Shown here: one piece after another, positions 1 to 6,562 of the stretch
How positions within the stretch are numbered: the first letter of the stretch is position 1
Layout of the letters: every line of letters starts with the position of its first letter
Origin: an uncultured bacterium
GTDB taxonomy: Bacteria; Verrucomicrobiota; Kiritimatiellia; UBA8416; CALETX01
Direction of reading: 5' to 3'
Assembly (NCBI GenBank): GCA_937920455.1
Contig: CALETX010000424.1
Span: 1 to 7,482, forward strand
DNA length: 7,482 nucleotides
The notes under the pieces: model-generated
The model's database searches: none
Seen by the model: only the letters and a program-made list of their open reading frames with translations
Told to the model about the DNA's origin: nothing
Translations under genes and position numbers: made by a program

Positions 1-347
1 TGCAACAGCCCAAGCAGCAGATGCTCGGTGCCCACATAAGTGTGGCTCATCGCCTGCGCCTCGGCCACGGAAAGCTGAAGAACCTTCTTGAGCCGCGGGG
101 TAAAAGGCAGCGTGCCGGTCGTCTTGGTCTCCGGCCCCTGCCCGACAGCTTTCTCAACCTCACGGCGAACCACGTCGAGCTGAATATCCATCTTTTCAAG
201 AACATTGACCGCCACGCCCTCGCCGAGCGCAATCAAACCCAGCAACAGATGCTCGGTTCCAACGTATGGATGGTTCAGCGCTTCCGCCTCCCTGCGCGCA
301 AGCTGAATCACCCGCTGCGCTCTGGGTGTGAAATTCGAAAGATTCAT
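1..347 (-). CDS. clpC: ATP-dependent Clp protease ATPase subunit ClpC, N-terminal part (cut by left edge)
   Basis: Only the first 115 codons are in the window. ClpC is a cytoplasmic AAA+ unfoldase that feeds substrates to ClpP; the part seen is the substrate- and adaptor-binding N-domain. It contains the two tandem Clp_N repeats: the first centres on YVGTEHLLLGLI (residues 28-39) and the second on YVGTEHLLLGLL (104-115). In Bacillus subtilis ClpC the glutamates of the two GTEH motifs bind phosphoarginine (from memory, E32 and E106); the equivalents here are E32 and E108, so the domain looks able to read McsB marks. The ATG at 347 overlaps the mcsB stop (ATGA), and a GGAG lies 8 bases upstream, so translation is probably coupled to mcsB. 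The AAA+ modules lie outside the window, so ClpC rather than another Clp ATPase rests on the N-domain and the mcsAB context. Confidence 0.93.
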   Translation of the reverse strand, partial: MNLSNFTPRAQRVIQLARREAEALNHPYVGTEHLLLGLIALGEGVAVNVLEKMDIQLDVVRREVEKAVGQGPETKTTGTLPFTPRLKKVLQLSVAEAQAMSHTYVGTEHLLLGLL

Positions 348-1414
348 CCTCTCTGCTCCGCTATCTCCACATGTCTCAGCCGCCCGGCCACAAACTCGGC
401 GCGCATCCTGTCACGTTCCTTTGAATCGAGCTTCCTTCCAAGCCGCATCTGCAAATGACCTGGCTGCGTCACTAAGAGCAACTCGTTTATCCCAGCCTCG
501 GAGATGCCATCAACCAGCTTGAGGTCCGCGCCCAGCCTCAGGATTGACAGCAACTCGACGGCCTCCATCGAGGAAATCAACATCGCATGTTTCAAGATCG
601 CCAGCGCACGCGACACCTGGTCAAGCGCCACAATCCTGCTCTTTTCCATCAGCCTCGCCCGCGCATTCCTCTCGTGAACAATCAGATCTTGCACTATTCC
701 AAGCAGCCGCGCAAGTATCGCCTGTTCGCTCTCGCCAAGAGTGGACTGATTCGACACCTGAACCATTCCTCCGAACGCTTCGCTGCCCTCACCGAACAGC
801 CCCCGCACTGCAAGGTTCAGCCTCGTCAACCCTTTCATCACGCGATCAAAATCGCCAGTCAGCCGAAGGCCAGCCAGATGCACCATCACGCTCGCCCTCA
901 GCCCCGTTCCTACGTTGGTCGGACAGGCCGTCAGATACCCTAGCGTCGGCGAATACGCATAATTCAAATGCCGATCAATCTCGCTGTCCACCGCGTCAAT
1001 CTCGCGCCACGTCTCCTCCAGGCAAAGACCTGGCGCAATCGCTTGCAACCTCAGGTGATCCTCCTCGTTCACCATTATCGCTATGCGCTCGTCTGCGCTC
1101 AAAATCAGAGCGCTGCCGCCGCGCCTGTCCGCAAACTCCGAGCTGATGAGACGGCGTTCCTTCAGAAGTTCCCGCTCAAGCTCATCAAGGCCGGCCATAT
1201 CAAGCACCACGGCCCCCGACAGCCTGCCGACCTTTCCGCATGCGTCGGCAACCTCCTTGCACAACCGGTCGCATTCCTTCTCCCCGGCCCACCCCGGGAA
1301 AGCGCGATCTTTCAGATTTCTTGCAAGCCGCACGCGGCTGCTTACAACGATGCCAGTTTCCCTGCCAAGAGACAGCCAGGGGTTTTGGTGCTTCACAAGG
1401 TCATTAACGATCAT
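344..1414 (-). CDS. mcsB: Protein-arginine kinase McsB
   Basis: The 356-residue product is close in length to the family norm (about 350-365). It is a guanidino-kinase-fold enzyme that phosphorylates arginine side chains of proteins with ATP, marking them for ClpC-ClpP. Visible motifs in order: the nucleotide-binding SSRVRLARN (25-33), the catalytic NEEDH (116-120), the TACPTNVGTG segment (162-171) with the conserved cysteine at 164, GEGSEA (208-213) and NQSTLGESE (222-230). Near the C-terminus RDRMRA (334-339) fits the RDxxRA motif that forms the allosteric phosphoarginine pocket in B. subtilis McsB. The frame stays open up to 1552, but the ATG at 1414 gives the family N-terminus, overlaps the mcsA stop as ATGA and has GGGAG 10 bases upstream. 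The stop overlaps the clpC ATG in the same way. No key residue is missing. Confidence 0.95.
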   Translation of the reverse strand: MIVNDLVKHQNPWLSLGRETGIVVSSRVRLARNLKDRAFPGWAGEKECDRLCKEVADACGKVGRLSGAVVLDMAGLDELERELLKERRLISSEFADRRGGSALILSADERIAIMVNEEDHLRLQAIAPGLCLEETWREIDAVDSEIDRHLNYAYSPTLGYLTACPTNVGTGLRASVMVHLAGLRLTGDFDRVMKGLTRLNLAVRGLFGEGSEAFGGMVQVSNQSTLGESEQAILARLLGIVQDLIVHERNARARLMEKSRIVALDQVSRALAILKHAMLISSMEAVELLSILRLGADLKLVDGISEAGINELLLVTQPGHLQMRLGRKLDSKERDRMRAEFVAGRLRHVEIAEQRG

Positions 1415-1920
1415 TTGGAAACCGCTCCCGCCTCCGCCCCTCCCGCCGTTGCCGCCCGGATCAGGTCCCTCAACCGCGCGGCCTCCTCGAAATTCTGAGC
1501 CGCCACAGCGGCCGCAAGCGCCTTGCGCAGCGCCCCAATATCCTCCCTGCATGGGGCGCCGCGAGGAGACTTGCCCACATGCACCACTCCTCTGTGCATC
1601 TCGGCAAGCATCGGAGCCAAATCAGCAGCGAATGCGTCGTAACATCCTGGACAGCCCAATCGCGATGTCTTCTTGAAATCAGCGCGCCTCATGTGGCACG
1701 AAGGACACGATATATCCTCCTCCCGTCGGCGCTTCTCCTTGTTGTCTTTCGCGGACGTCAGCCCCAACACAAACTCAGCCATCCCAAGGCCAGGGTCAAC
1801 CCTGAGGCCGCCTTTTTCCGCGCAATCCTCGCACAGAAAAAGCTCGAGCGTCTCTCCGTCCAGCACCTGCTTGAGGTGAACGTTCGCCTGCTTCTTGCCG
1901 CATATTTGGCACTGCTGCAT
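1411..1920 (-). CDS. mcsA: McsA, zinc-binding activator of the McsB arginine kinase (UvrB/UvrC-motif protein)
   Basis: The 169-residue product has the McsA layout. The first CxxC pair is CQIC (4-7) with CEDC (30-33); the second is CPSC (72-75) with CPGC (90-93). These are four-cysteine zinc sites. A conserved HVGKSPRG stretch (114-121) follows, then a C-terminal UVR helical hairpin (about 129-156, with NFEEAARLRD at 143-152). In Firmicutes McsA binds McsB, activates its kinase activity and helps deliver it to ClpC. The start chosen is the ATG at 1920, which begins MQQCQICG as in the family; the frame is open back to 1989 but that part overlaps ilvE and carries no motif. A G-rich stretch (six Gs, 1926-1931) 5 bases upstream may serve as ribosome binding site. 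The gene starts 16 bases after the ilvE stop and ends in a four-base overlap with mcsB. Confidence 0.92.
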   Translation of the reverse strand: MQQCQICGKKQANVHLKQVLDGETLELFLCEDCAEKGGLRVDPGLGMAEFVLGLTSAKDNKEKRRREEDISCPSCHMRRADFKKTSRLGCPGCYDAFAADLAPMLAEMHRGVVHVGKSPRGAPCREDIGALRKALAAAVAAQNFEEAARLRDLIRAATAGGAEAGAVSK

Positions 1921-1936
1921 TTCCACCCCCCACAGC

Positions 1937-2806
1937 TCAGCGCACTGGCACGCCGGTGGCTGCCGCAAGCTGTTTAAACTGCCTCTCAAGATGCTGCGTG
2001 ACCTTGCCGGGCCGCCCGTCGCCTATCCTGCGTCTGTCTATTTCAACTACAGGCACCACTTCGGCCGCCGTCCCGGTAAGAAACACTTCGTCAGCATTGT
2101 AAAGATCGTAACGAGTCATCATCTGTTCACGCACTTCGTATCCGCTTTTGAGCGCCAAGCCCATCACCACATTCCGCGTTATGCCCTCAAGAACTCCGGC
2201 CTGCGGAGGCGGCGTAGCAACCGTCCTGCCCTTCACTGTAAAAATGTTGTCGCCCGTGGCTTCCGCCACCAGGCCGTCGGCATTCAGCATAATCGCCTCA
2301 GGAACGCCCGCATTGATCGCCTCTATCTTGGCCAGAATATTGTTCAGATAATTCAGGCTCTTGATATTGGGATTCAACGCCTCCGCAAGGTTCCTGACCG
2401 TCGGAACCGTAACGATCGAAAGCCCTTTCTCGTAGTATTCCTCGGGATAAAGCTGTATTGTCGCTGCTATGATGATGATCTGAGGCTGCTTGCACACAAA
2501 CGGGTTCAACCCTAACGTGCCGACTCCCCTGGTCACCACCAGCCGAATATATCCGTTCGCCGTCTTATTGACGCGACATGTCCTCACCACCGCATCAGCC
2601 ATTTCCTCGCGGCTCATCGGTATTTCAAGAGCTATCGCCCTTGCGGAACGATAGAGCCGTTCAATATGCTCTCTCAACATGAAAACACGCCGATTGTACA
2701 CCCTGATCCCTTCGAAGACACCATCACCGTAAAGCAGGCCATGATCAAAGACCGATATCTTTGCGTCACGCTCAGAATACAGCTTGCCGTTCACATATAC
2801 TTTCAC
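1937..2806 (-). CDS. ilvE: Branched-chain amino acid aminotransferase (PLP fold-type IV)
   Basis: This cytoplasmic enzyme exchanges the amino group between glutamate and the 2-oxo acids of leucine, isoleucine and valine. With the GTG start at 2806 it has 289 residues. Family features: SVFDHGLLYGDGVFEGIRVY (18-37), GVGTLGLNP (94-102), NIKSLNYLNN (147-156) with the Schiff-base lysine at 149, and EATGDNIF (182-189), whose glutamate (182) should contact the PLP ring nitrogen; LTGTAAEV (243-250) closes the active site. A TTG at 2836 would add ten residues, but it lacks a ribosome binding site, whereas GGAAGG sits 8 bases before the GTG and the family usually starts at this point (KVYVNGK). An in-frame TAA lies just upstream of both. 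D-amino-acid aminotransferase and aminodeoxychorismate lyase share the fold; the substrate motifs favour IlvE. It lies downstream of tRNA-Leu and 16 bases upstream of mcsA. Confidence 0.88.
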   Translation of the reverse strand: MKVYVNGKLYSERDAKISVFDHGLLYGDGVFEGIRVYNRRVFMLREHIERLYRSARAIALEIPMSREEMADAVVRTCRVNKTANGYIRLVVTRGVGTLGLNPFVCKQPQIIIIAATIQLYPEEYYEKGLSIVTVPTVRNLAEALNPNIKSLNYLNNILAKIEAINAGVPEAIMLNADGLVAEATGDNIFTVKGRTVATPPPQAGVLEGITRNVVMGLALKSGYEVREQMMTRYDLYNADEVFLTGTAAEVVPVVEIDRRRIGDGRPGKVTQHLERQFKQLAAATGVPVR

Positions 2807-2810
2807 TTGT

Positions 2811-2820
2811 CCCGCCTTCC
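2811..2820 (-). promoter_or_regulatory. Ribosome binding site deciding the ilvE start
   Basis: On the minus strand the bases read GGAAGGCGGG, followed by ACAA and the GTG at 2806. The AAGG core is 8 bases from the GTG. The alternative TTG at 2836 has only GCGCGGCTGCT before it, so the GTG is preferred. Confidence 0.5.
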
Positions 2821-2919
2821 GGTTTATTGCCTTCAAAGCAGCCGCGCATTCATGAACAGCTTAGCCATCGGCAGATCTGTCCGGCCACGTTCAGAAATTG
2901 CGCGCCGCGCCATATACCT

Positions 2920-3004
2920 TGGTGCACCCGGAGGGACTCGAACCCCCAAGCCTTGCGGCACAAGAACCTGAATCTTGCGTGTTTGCCAATTTCACCACGG
3001 GTGC
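2920..3004 (-). tRNA. tRNA-Leu (anticodon CAG)
   Basis: The minus strand folds as a class II tRNA. The acceptor strands GCACCCG (3004-2998) and CGGGTGC (2930-2924) pair perfectly, with discriminator A at 2923 and an encoded CCA at 2922-2920. The anticodon stem is CAAGA/TCTTG around the loop TTCAGGT, which puts CAG at 2970-2968 and so decodes CUG leucine codons. The long variable arm typical of leucine tRNAs contains the small hairpin GCC-GCAA-GGC. The T-arm is GGGGG-TTCGAGT-CCCTC, including one G-U pair. A promoter lies about 40 bases upstream. The tRNA is followed in the same direction by ilvE, with no strong terminator between. Confidence 0.96.
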
Positions 3005-3040
3005 ACACCCAGCCGCCCATAACGACCTGCTGCATTTCAT

Positions 3041-3069
3041 ATACTAGGGCAACTGCATCCCCCAGTCAA
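3041..3069 (-). promoter_or_regulatory. Sigma-70-type promoter for tRNA-Leu
   Basis: On the minus strand TTGACT (3069-3064, five of six matches to TTGACA) is followed after exactly 17 bases by TAGTAT (3046-3041, four of six matches to TATAAT). Transcription would begin about 30 bases before the tRNA 5' end, a normal leader length for a processed tRNA. It may also drive ilvE-mcsA-mcsB-clpC if there is read-through. Motif match only, not proven. Confidence 0.6.
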
Positions 3070-3095
3070 CCGCCAATGCCTCTCCCGCCACCCCA

Positions 3096-3980
3096 TCACA
3101 CCTCAACGCCAACACGCGACCCGCCCTTCGCAAGGGATAACTCTGCAGCTTCGAGAATCCCCAGCACCTCAAGGGTTTCATCCCAGGAAACGGGAGCCAC
3201 ACCTGTGATCACAAAATCTCGCAGAGCCGCCATCAGACCGGCATATGGCGATCCCGATCCCGCGTCAAAACAAGCAACCTCATCCCTGCTCTGCAAGCGT
3301 CCGCCGTATTTCCCAAATCCTCGCACACATTCCACCAGCCCCCGGCTTTGGTCGCCATACTCAACCATAATGATCACTCCTACGCCGTCGTCGAACCCGC
3401 GTACAGCCCTGGCGCCCACACCTAAACCCACCACAAGCATCTCCACTGCATGAACCCCGTACCACACCAAATCGCTCCCTCGCGCCGCCTTGCCCAGCGG
3501 CCCGAAAGTCCGCACAAGAAACGGCCGTGATACTTTCTTCTTCGCCTCGGCCAAGCCAGGAATAAAACGAAGCGATGAAGAACTCCATGCCACAGTCCCG
3601 GTGCTCTCCGCCAACTCGCGCATGCGCCGGCCTTCCTTCACAGTCGCAGCAAGAGGTTTATCCACGAATACCGGCTTCCCGAGACCTACCACCTTTTCGA
3701 AAAAAGGCAAATGCAACGCAGGATCGTTGATTTCAAGAAAAATGGCGTCAACCCCATCAACCGCTTCCTCGATAGAACCGGCCATCCTCACCCCAAGCCT
3801 CTCAAGCTCGGCCTGCCGCTTATCCTGGCCTTCCTCGCTCTGAAAAGCGGAGGGAAACCGAAAAGCTTTCGTAGCGCGCATCCCATCAGCAATTTTATGC
3901 TGCGGGTCCTGCATCAACTTCGTGAACTCGACAGTGTGCGAAGTGTCAAGCCCTATCAATGCGATTGTTTTTTCCTTCAT
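3096..3980 (-). CDS. Gfo/Idh/MocA-family NAD(P)-dependent oxidoreductase
   Basis: The 294-residue product has the two-domain plan of this family: an N-terminal Rossmann domain (about 1-125) and a C-terminal alpha/beta dimerisation domain. FVDKPLA (105-111) carries the lysine (108) equivalent to the catalytic lysine of the usual EKP motif, and YGVHAVEML (174-182) carries the conserved histidine (177). The dinucleotide loop is unusual: after the first strand (TIALIGLDTSH, 5-15) it reads GLDTSH rather than the classical GxGxxG. Substrate cannot be told from sequence; relatives act on sugars, inositols or their derivatives. A TTG at 4022, directly after the nadB stop, would add 14 residues, but the ATG at 3980 has GAGGAG 9 bases upstream and gives the expected N-terminus. 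It lies 42 bases downstream of nadB and is probably cotranscribed. No hairpin terminator was seen after its stop. Confidence 0.85.
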   Translation of the reverse strand: MKEKTIALIGLDTSHTVEFTKLMQDPQHKIADGMRATKAFRFPSAFQSEEGQDKRQAELERLGVRMAGSIEEAVDGVDAIFLEINDPALHLPFFEKVVGLGKPVFVDKPLAATVKEGRRMRELAESTGTVAWSSSSLRFIPGLAEAKKKVSRPFLVRTFGPLGKAARGSDLVWYGVHAVEMLVVGLGVGARAVRGFDDGVGVIIMVEYGDQSRGLVECVRGFGKYGGRLQSRDEVACFDAGSGSPYAGLMAALRDFVITGVAPVSWDETLEVLGILEAAELSLAKGGSRVGVEV

Positions 3981-3989
3981 CGGCCAGCA

Positions 3990-3995
3990 CTCCTC
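3990..3995 (-). promoter_or_regulatory. Ribosome binding site of the Gfo/Idh/MocA gene
   Basis: GAGGAG on the minus strand, 9 bases before the ATG at 3980. It favours that ATG over the TTG at 4022. Confidence 0.65.
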
Positions 3996-4022
3996 TCGGC
4001 AGTCGGCGTAAAGCCGTGACAA

Positions 4023-5642
4023 TCAAACATCCCGCCATCTGCCCCCCGGTGGATCCTTTATCACCGTATGCGCCGGCGGAAGAGCCTCCACTGGATAGTC
4101 GAGGGTAAAGTGCAGCCCCCTGCTCTCGTGCCGCACCTTCGCGGAGCGTATGATAAGCCCCGCCACCGCCGCAATATTCCGAAGCTCCAGAATGTCGGGA
4201 GTGACAACGTAATCCCGATAATACTCCCTGATTTCGTCCGCCAGATTGCTTATCCGACGCGTAGCGCGCTCCAGCCTCTTGTTTGTCCTCACTATCCCAA
4301 CATAATCCCACATGCATGTCCTTACTTCCGCCCAGTTGTGAGACACCACAATTGCCTCGTCACTCGGAACCGCCGAACCTGCCTCCCAGTCCGGAATTTT
4401 CACGTGCCTCACATCCGGCTGCGGCGTTCGCTTCAGGCACTCGGCCATCTCATAAGCACACACAAGCGCTTCGAGCAGCGAGTTGCTCGCCAGCCTGTTC
4501 GCGCCATGCAATCCTGTGCATGCCACCTCCCCGCACGCATAAAGGCCCGGAATCGCCGTGACACCATCAACGCCCGCTTCCACACCCCCGCAAAAATAGT
4601 GCGCCGCCGGAACAACTGGCACCAGATCCGTAGCCATATCGTAGCCGAACTTCCTGCATGTGCTGTAAATGTTGGGAAATCTTTTCTGCAGAAAAGACCG
4701 CGACCGATGCCTGATATCCAGATAGACGCACTTCGCGCCGCTCTTCTTCATTTCCTGGTCAATCGCCCGCGCCACGATGTCCCGAGGAGCAAGTTCGCCA
4801 CGCGGATCGTACTTGTCCATGAATGGATGCCCCTGAGCGTCCACAAGCCTGGCCCCTTCGCCTCGCACAGCTTCGCTGATCAAGAACGACTTGGCATCCG
4901 GATGGTAGAGACATGTCGGGTGAAACTGAATGAACTCCATATCCTTGATCGGCGCTCCCGCTCGCCACGCAAGCGCAACACCATCGCCCGTCGCTATGTC
5001 CGGATTGGTGGTATAAAGATAAACTTTGCCCCCGCCGCCCGTCGCAAGGATCACAACCGGCGCTCGCACCGAAAAAATCTCCCCCGAAAGCCTGTCCAGA
5101 ACATACGCCCCCACACACCTGTTCTCATCGTCCAGCTTGAGCCAGCTCGTGGTGACCAGGTCTATCACCATGCCGTGCTCCCAGATGGAAATGCTCGACC
5201 TGGACTGAACCCTGCTCAGCAGGACATCCTCTATGCGCCGCCCCGTTATGTCGCCGGCATGCAGGACGCGGCGCCTGGAATGTCCTCCCTCGTGGCCAAG
5301 ATCATAACCCGCCCCTTCCTCGCGTTCGGCAAACTTGAGCCCAAACTGTTCAAGCTCCGCAATCCGCGCCGGGCCGCCGCTGACTATCTGCCGCACAACC
5401 CGTTCGTCGCAAAGTCCCGCGCCCGCCACAAGAGTGTCGCGCACGTGCTCCTCGAAACTATCATCAGATGTCACCACGCACGCAATGCCGCCCTGTGCAT
5501 AGTTAGTGTTGCTGTCAGCTCGATCCTTCTTTGTCACAATCAGCACCTTGCCGGAGTCGGAAAGATGAAGCGCGGAAAGCAGACCCGCAATGCCGCTGCC
5601 TATGACAAAATAATCCGTGTCAATAACACGCATAGAGCCCAT
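4023..5642 (-). CDS. nadB: L-aspartate oxidase
   Basis: NadB oxidises L-aspartate to iminoaspartate with FAD, the first step of de novo NAD synthesis; NadA then makes quinolinate. The 539-residue length fits the family. Seen in order: the FAD-binding GSGIAG (15-20); TNYAQGGIA (46-54); AGAGLCD (73-79); GHEGGHSRRRVLHAGDITG (116-134); the active-site QFHPT (239-243, H241); ISEAVRGEGA (255-264); ELAPRDIVARAI (283-294, R287); HYFCGG (348-353, H348); GEVACTGLHGANRLASNSLL (371-390, R383); and the C-terminal ESRGLHFTLDYP (506-517). These separate it from succinate dehydrogenase flavoproteins. The frame is open to 5798, but the ATG at 5642 overlaps the upstream stop by one base (TGATG) and has AGGGGAGG 10 bases before it. 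nadA and nadC are not in the window. Confidence 0.96.
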   Translation of the reverse strand: MGSMRVIDTDYFVIGSGIAGLLSALHLSDSGKVLIVTKKDRADSNTNYAQGGIACVVTSDDSFEEHVRDTLVAGAGLCDERVVRQIVSGGPARIAELEQFGLKFAEREEGAGYDLGHEGGHSRRRVLHAGDITGRRIEDVLLSRVQSRSSISIWEHGMVIDLVTTSWLKLDDENRCVGAYVLDRLSGEIFSVRAPVVILATGGGGKVYLYTTNPDIATGDGVALAWRAGAPIKDMEFIQFHPTCLYHPDAKSFLISEAVRGEGARLVDAQGHPFMDKYDPRGELAPRDIVARAIDQEMKKSGAKCVYLDIRHRSRSFLQKRFPNIYSTCRKFGYDMATDLVPVVPAAHYFCGGVEAGVDGVTAIPGLYACGEVACTGLHGANRLASNSLLEALVCAYEMAECLKRTPQPDVRHVKIPDWEAGSAVPSDEAIVVSHNWAEVRTCMWDYVGIVRTNKRLERATRRISNLADEIREYYRDYVVTPDILELRNIAAVAGLIIRSAKVRHESRGLHFTLDYPVEALPPAHTVIKDPPGGRWRDV

Positions 5643-6250
5643 CAGAAGCGATCCTCCCCTGTAAGATCCTTCTCCATTGTGTCCGCCTTGCCGAGAACGA
5701 CCTGAATAACAGTTCTGAGATGATCGGGAGGCAGCTCGGCAGGAACCACAACAACAAACAAAACCCTGTAGCCATCGGGCCATTTTACCAATTCCCACGC
5801 TCCAAACGGCTGCTTGTCGTTCTCCATCAACAGCTTGTTGGCGAGCTGCTTGTCCAGCAGCTCCTGGCTCTTCATGGCCGTCGCCCAGATCTTCCGCGTT
5901 TCATAAGGCCCCACCTTCTGCGTTTTCGACGCGACAAAAACCTGATGAGACCTGCCATCGGTCAGGTTGAAAAACAGTTTGGCCACCCCCTCCTTCATCT
6001 CCTCGTATTTGTACCCAGCAGTTCTCAGCGCCTTTGCCAGTCTGGGATCCATCTGAGAGGAGGAGGCCAAAGGCCCGTCCGTCCGCTTCGATGCGTCGGC
6101 AGCCGCCGCCTTGCTGTCCGCCGCCCCACCCCCTGAGGGCCGTGACGCCTGACCGTGCGCGCCCGGACAAACCGCGCAATAGGCCGCGACAAGCGCAACG
6201 GAAACACTGACCATTGTCCTTCTAAACGCCACTCGAGTTGATCTATTCAT
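5642..6250 (-). CDS. Secreted protein of unknown function with possible YbjN/secretion-chaperone-like domain
   Basis: The 202-residue product has a clear signal peptide: arginines at 5, 10 and 11, a hydrophobic core at about 13-29, and a likely signal peptidase I site after AHG (31-33). No lipobox is seen. Residues 34-66 are an Ala/Ser/Gly-rich linker. A compact domain (about 68-202) follows, with LRTAGYKYEEMKEGVAKLFF, a strand HQVFVAS, a helix with QELLDKQLANKL, then GAWELVKWPDGYRVLFVVVV and an acidic C-terminus. This alternation resembles the YbjN and type III secretion chaperone-like fold; that is my inference by eye, and I do not recognise the family. The ATG at 6250 has GGAGGG 10 bases upstream, matching the spacing of nadB; a GTG at 6256 would add two residues. 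Its stop overlaps the nadB ATG, so the two are probably translated together. A role with NadB is not evident. Confidence 0.75.
   Translation of the reverse strand: MNRSTRVAFRRTMVSVSVALVAAYCAVCPGAHGQASRPSGGGAADSKAAAADASKRTDGPLASSSQMDPRLAKALRTAGYKYEEMKEGVAKLFFNLTDGRSHQVFVASKTQKVGPYETRKIWATAMKSQELLDKQLANKLLMENDKQPFGAWELVKWPDGYRVLFVVVVPAELPPDHLRTVIQVVLGKADTMEKDLTGEDRF
5653..5660 (-). promoter_or_regulatory. Ribosome binding site of nadB
   Basis: AGGGGAGG on the minus strand lies inside the 3' end of the upstream gene, 10 bases before the ATG at 5642. A second ATG at 5633 is 19 bases away and less likely. Confidence 0.65.
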
Positions 6251-6260
6251 GAGCACCTGT

Positions 6261-6266
6261 CCCTCC
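6261..6266 (-). promoter_or_regulatory. Ribosome binding site of the secreted-protein gene
   Basis: GGAGGG on the minus strand, 10 bases before the ATG at 6250 and 4 bases before an in-frame GTG at 6256. The 9-10-base spacing at nadB and at the Gfo/Idh/MocA gene favours the ATG. Confidence 0.55.
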
Positions 6267-6551
6267 AGATCAGATCATCTATTGGCTCCTCAATCCTGCC
6301 ATCACCCCACGCCCCAATCAATCCTTTCCTGAAAATCTTGCCATAGAGTTATGACCAGGTGGTGACACCGCAGAATAACTGATTCCAATGCAATCTCATG
6401 TTGCCGAAACCGCCCCATGCGGATCTGCGTCAACGGCCAGCTCAGAGACAGTTTCGCCGATTGCAGATCGCTTCCGAAACAACACTGCTGCATTGCCTGC
6501 CGCCTAGGGAAATAAGGACAGCGAAAACAGAACGCGGCATCAACTGTTTTT

Positions 6552-6562
6552 GTTGACTCAAC
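6552..6562. repeat. Short palindrome overlapping a candidate -35 box
   Basis: GTTGA-C-TCAAC is a perfect 5+1+5 inverted repeat 28 bases before the amidohydrolase start. It contains the TTGACT that could serve as its -35 box, so a dimeric repressor bound here would block transcription. An 11-base palindrome can occur by chance. Confidence 0.3.

Noticed and set aside
1..347. Two similar DNA stretches (around 20-60 and 245-275) that look like a direct repeat
   Set aside because: They encode the two tandem Clp_N repeats of ClpC, so the similarity is explained by the protein's known internal duplication.
544..1498. Overlapping plus-strand frames antisense to mcsB and mcsA
   Set aside because: Several frames are open at once with Arg/Pro/Ser-rich products; mcsB and mcsA motifs show the minus strand is coding.
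2894..2910. Possible terminator after tRNA-Leu: GCGC-GGC-GCGC followed by AATTTC on the minus strand
   Set aside because: The stem is only four base pairs and just three Ts follow, so it is too weak to call a terminator.
2761..3453. A 230-codon plus-strand frame crossing the tRNA and the end of the oxidoreductase gene
   Set aside because: It runs through the complement of tRNA-Leu and the tRNA promoter, has low-complexity Pro/Ser/Thr composition and no motif.
4068..5705. A 545-codon open frame on the plus strand, antisense to nadB
   Set aside because: It mirrors nadB almost end to end, has no recognisable domain and is rich in Arg, Pro and His, as expected from the complement of a GC-biased gene. 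nadB itself carries every family motif.
6364..6366. Palindrome GGTGACACC (6361-6369) as an operator
   Set aside because: Nine bases with no second copy and no clear promoter beside it; easily explained by chance.
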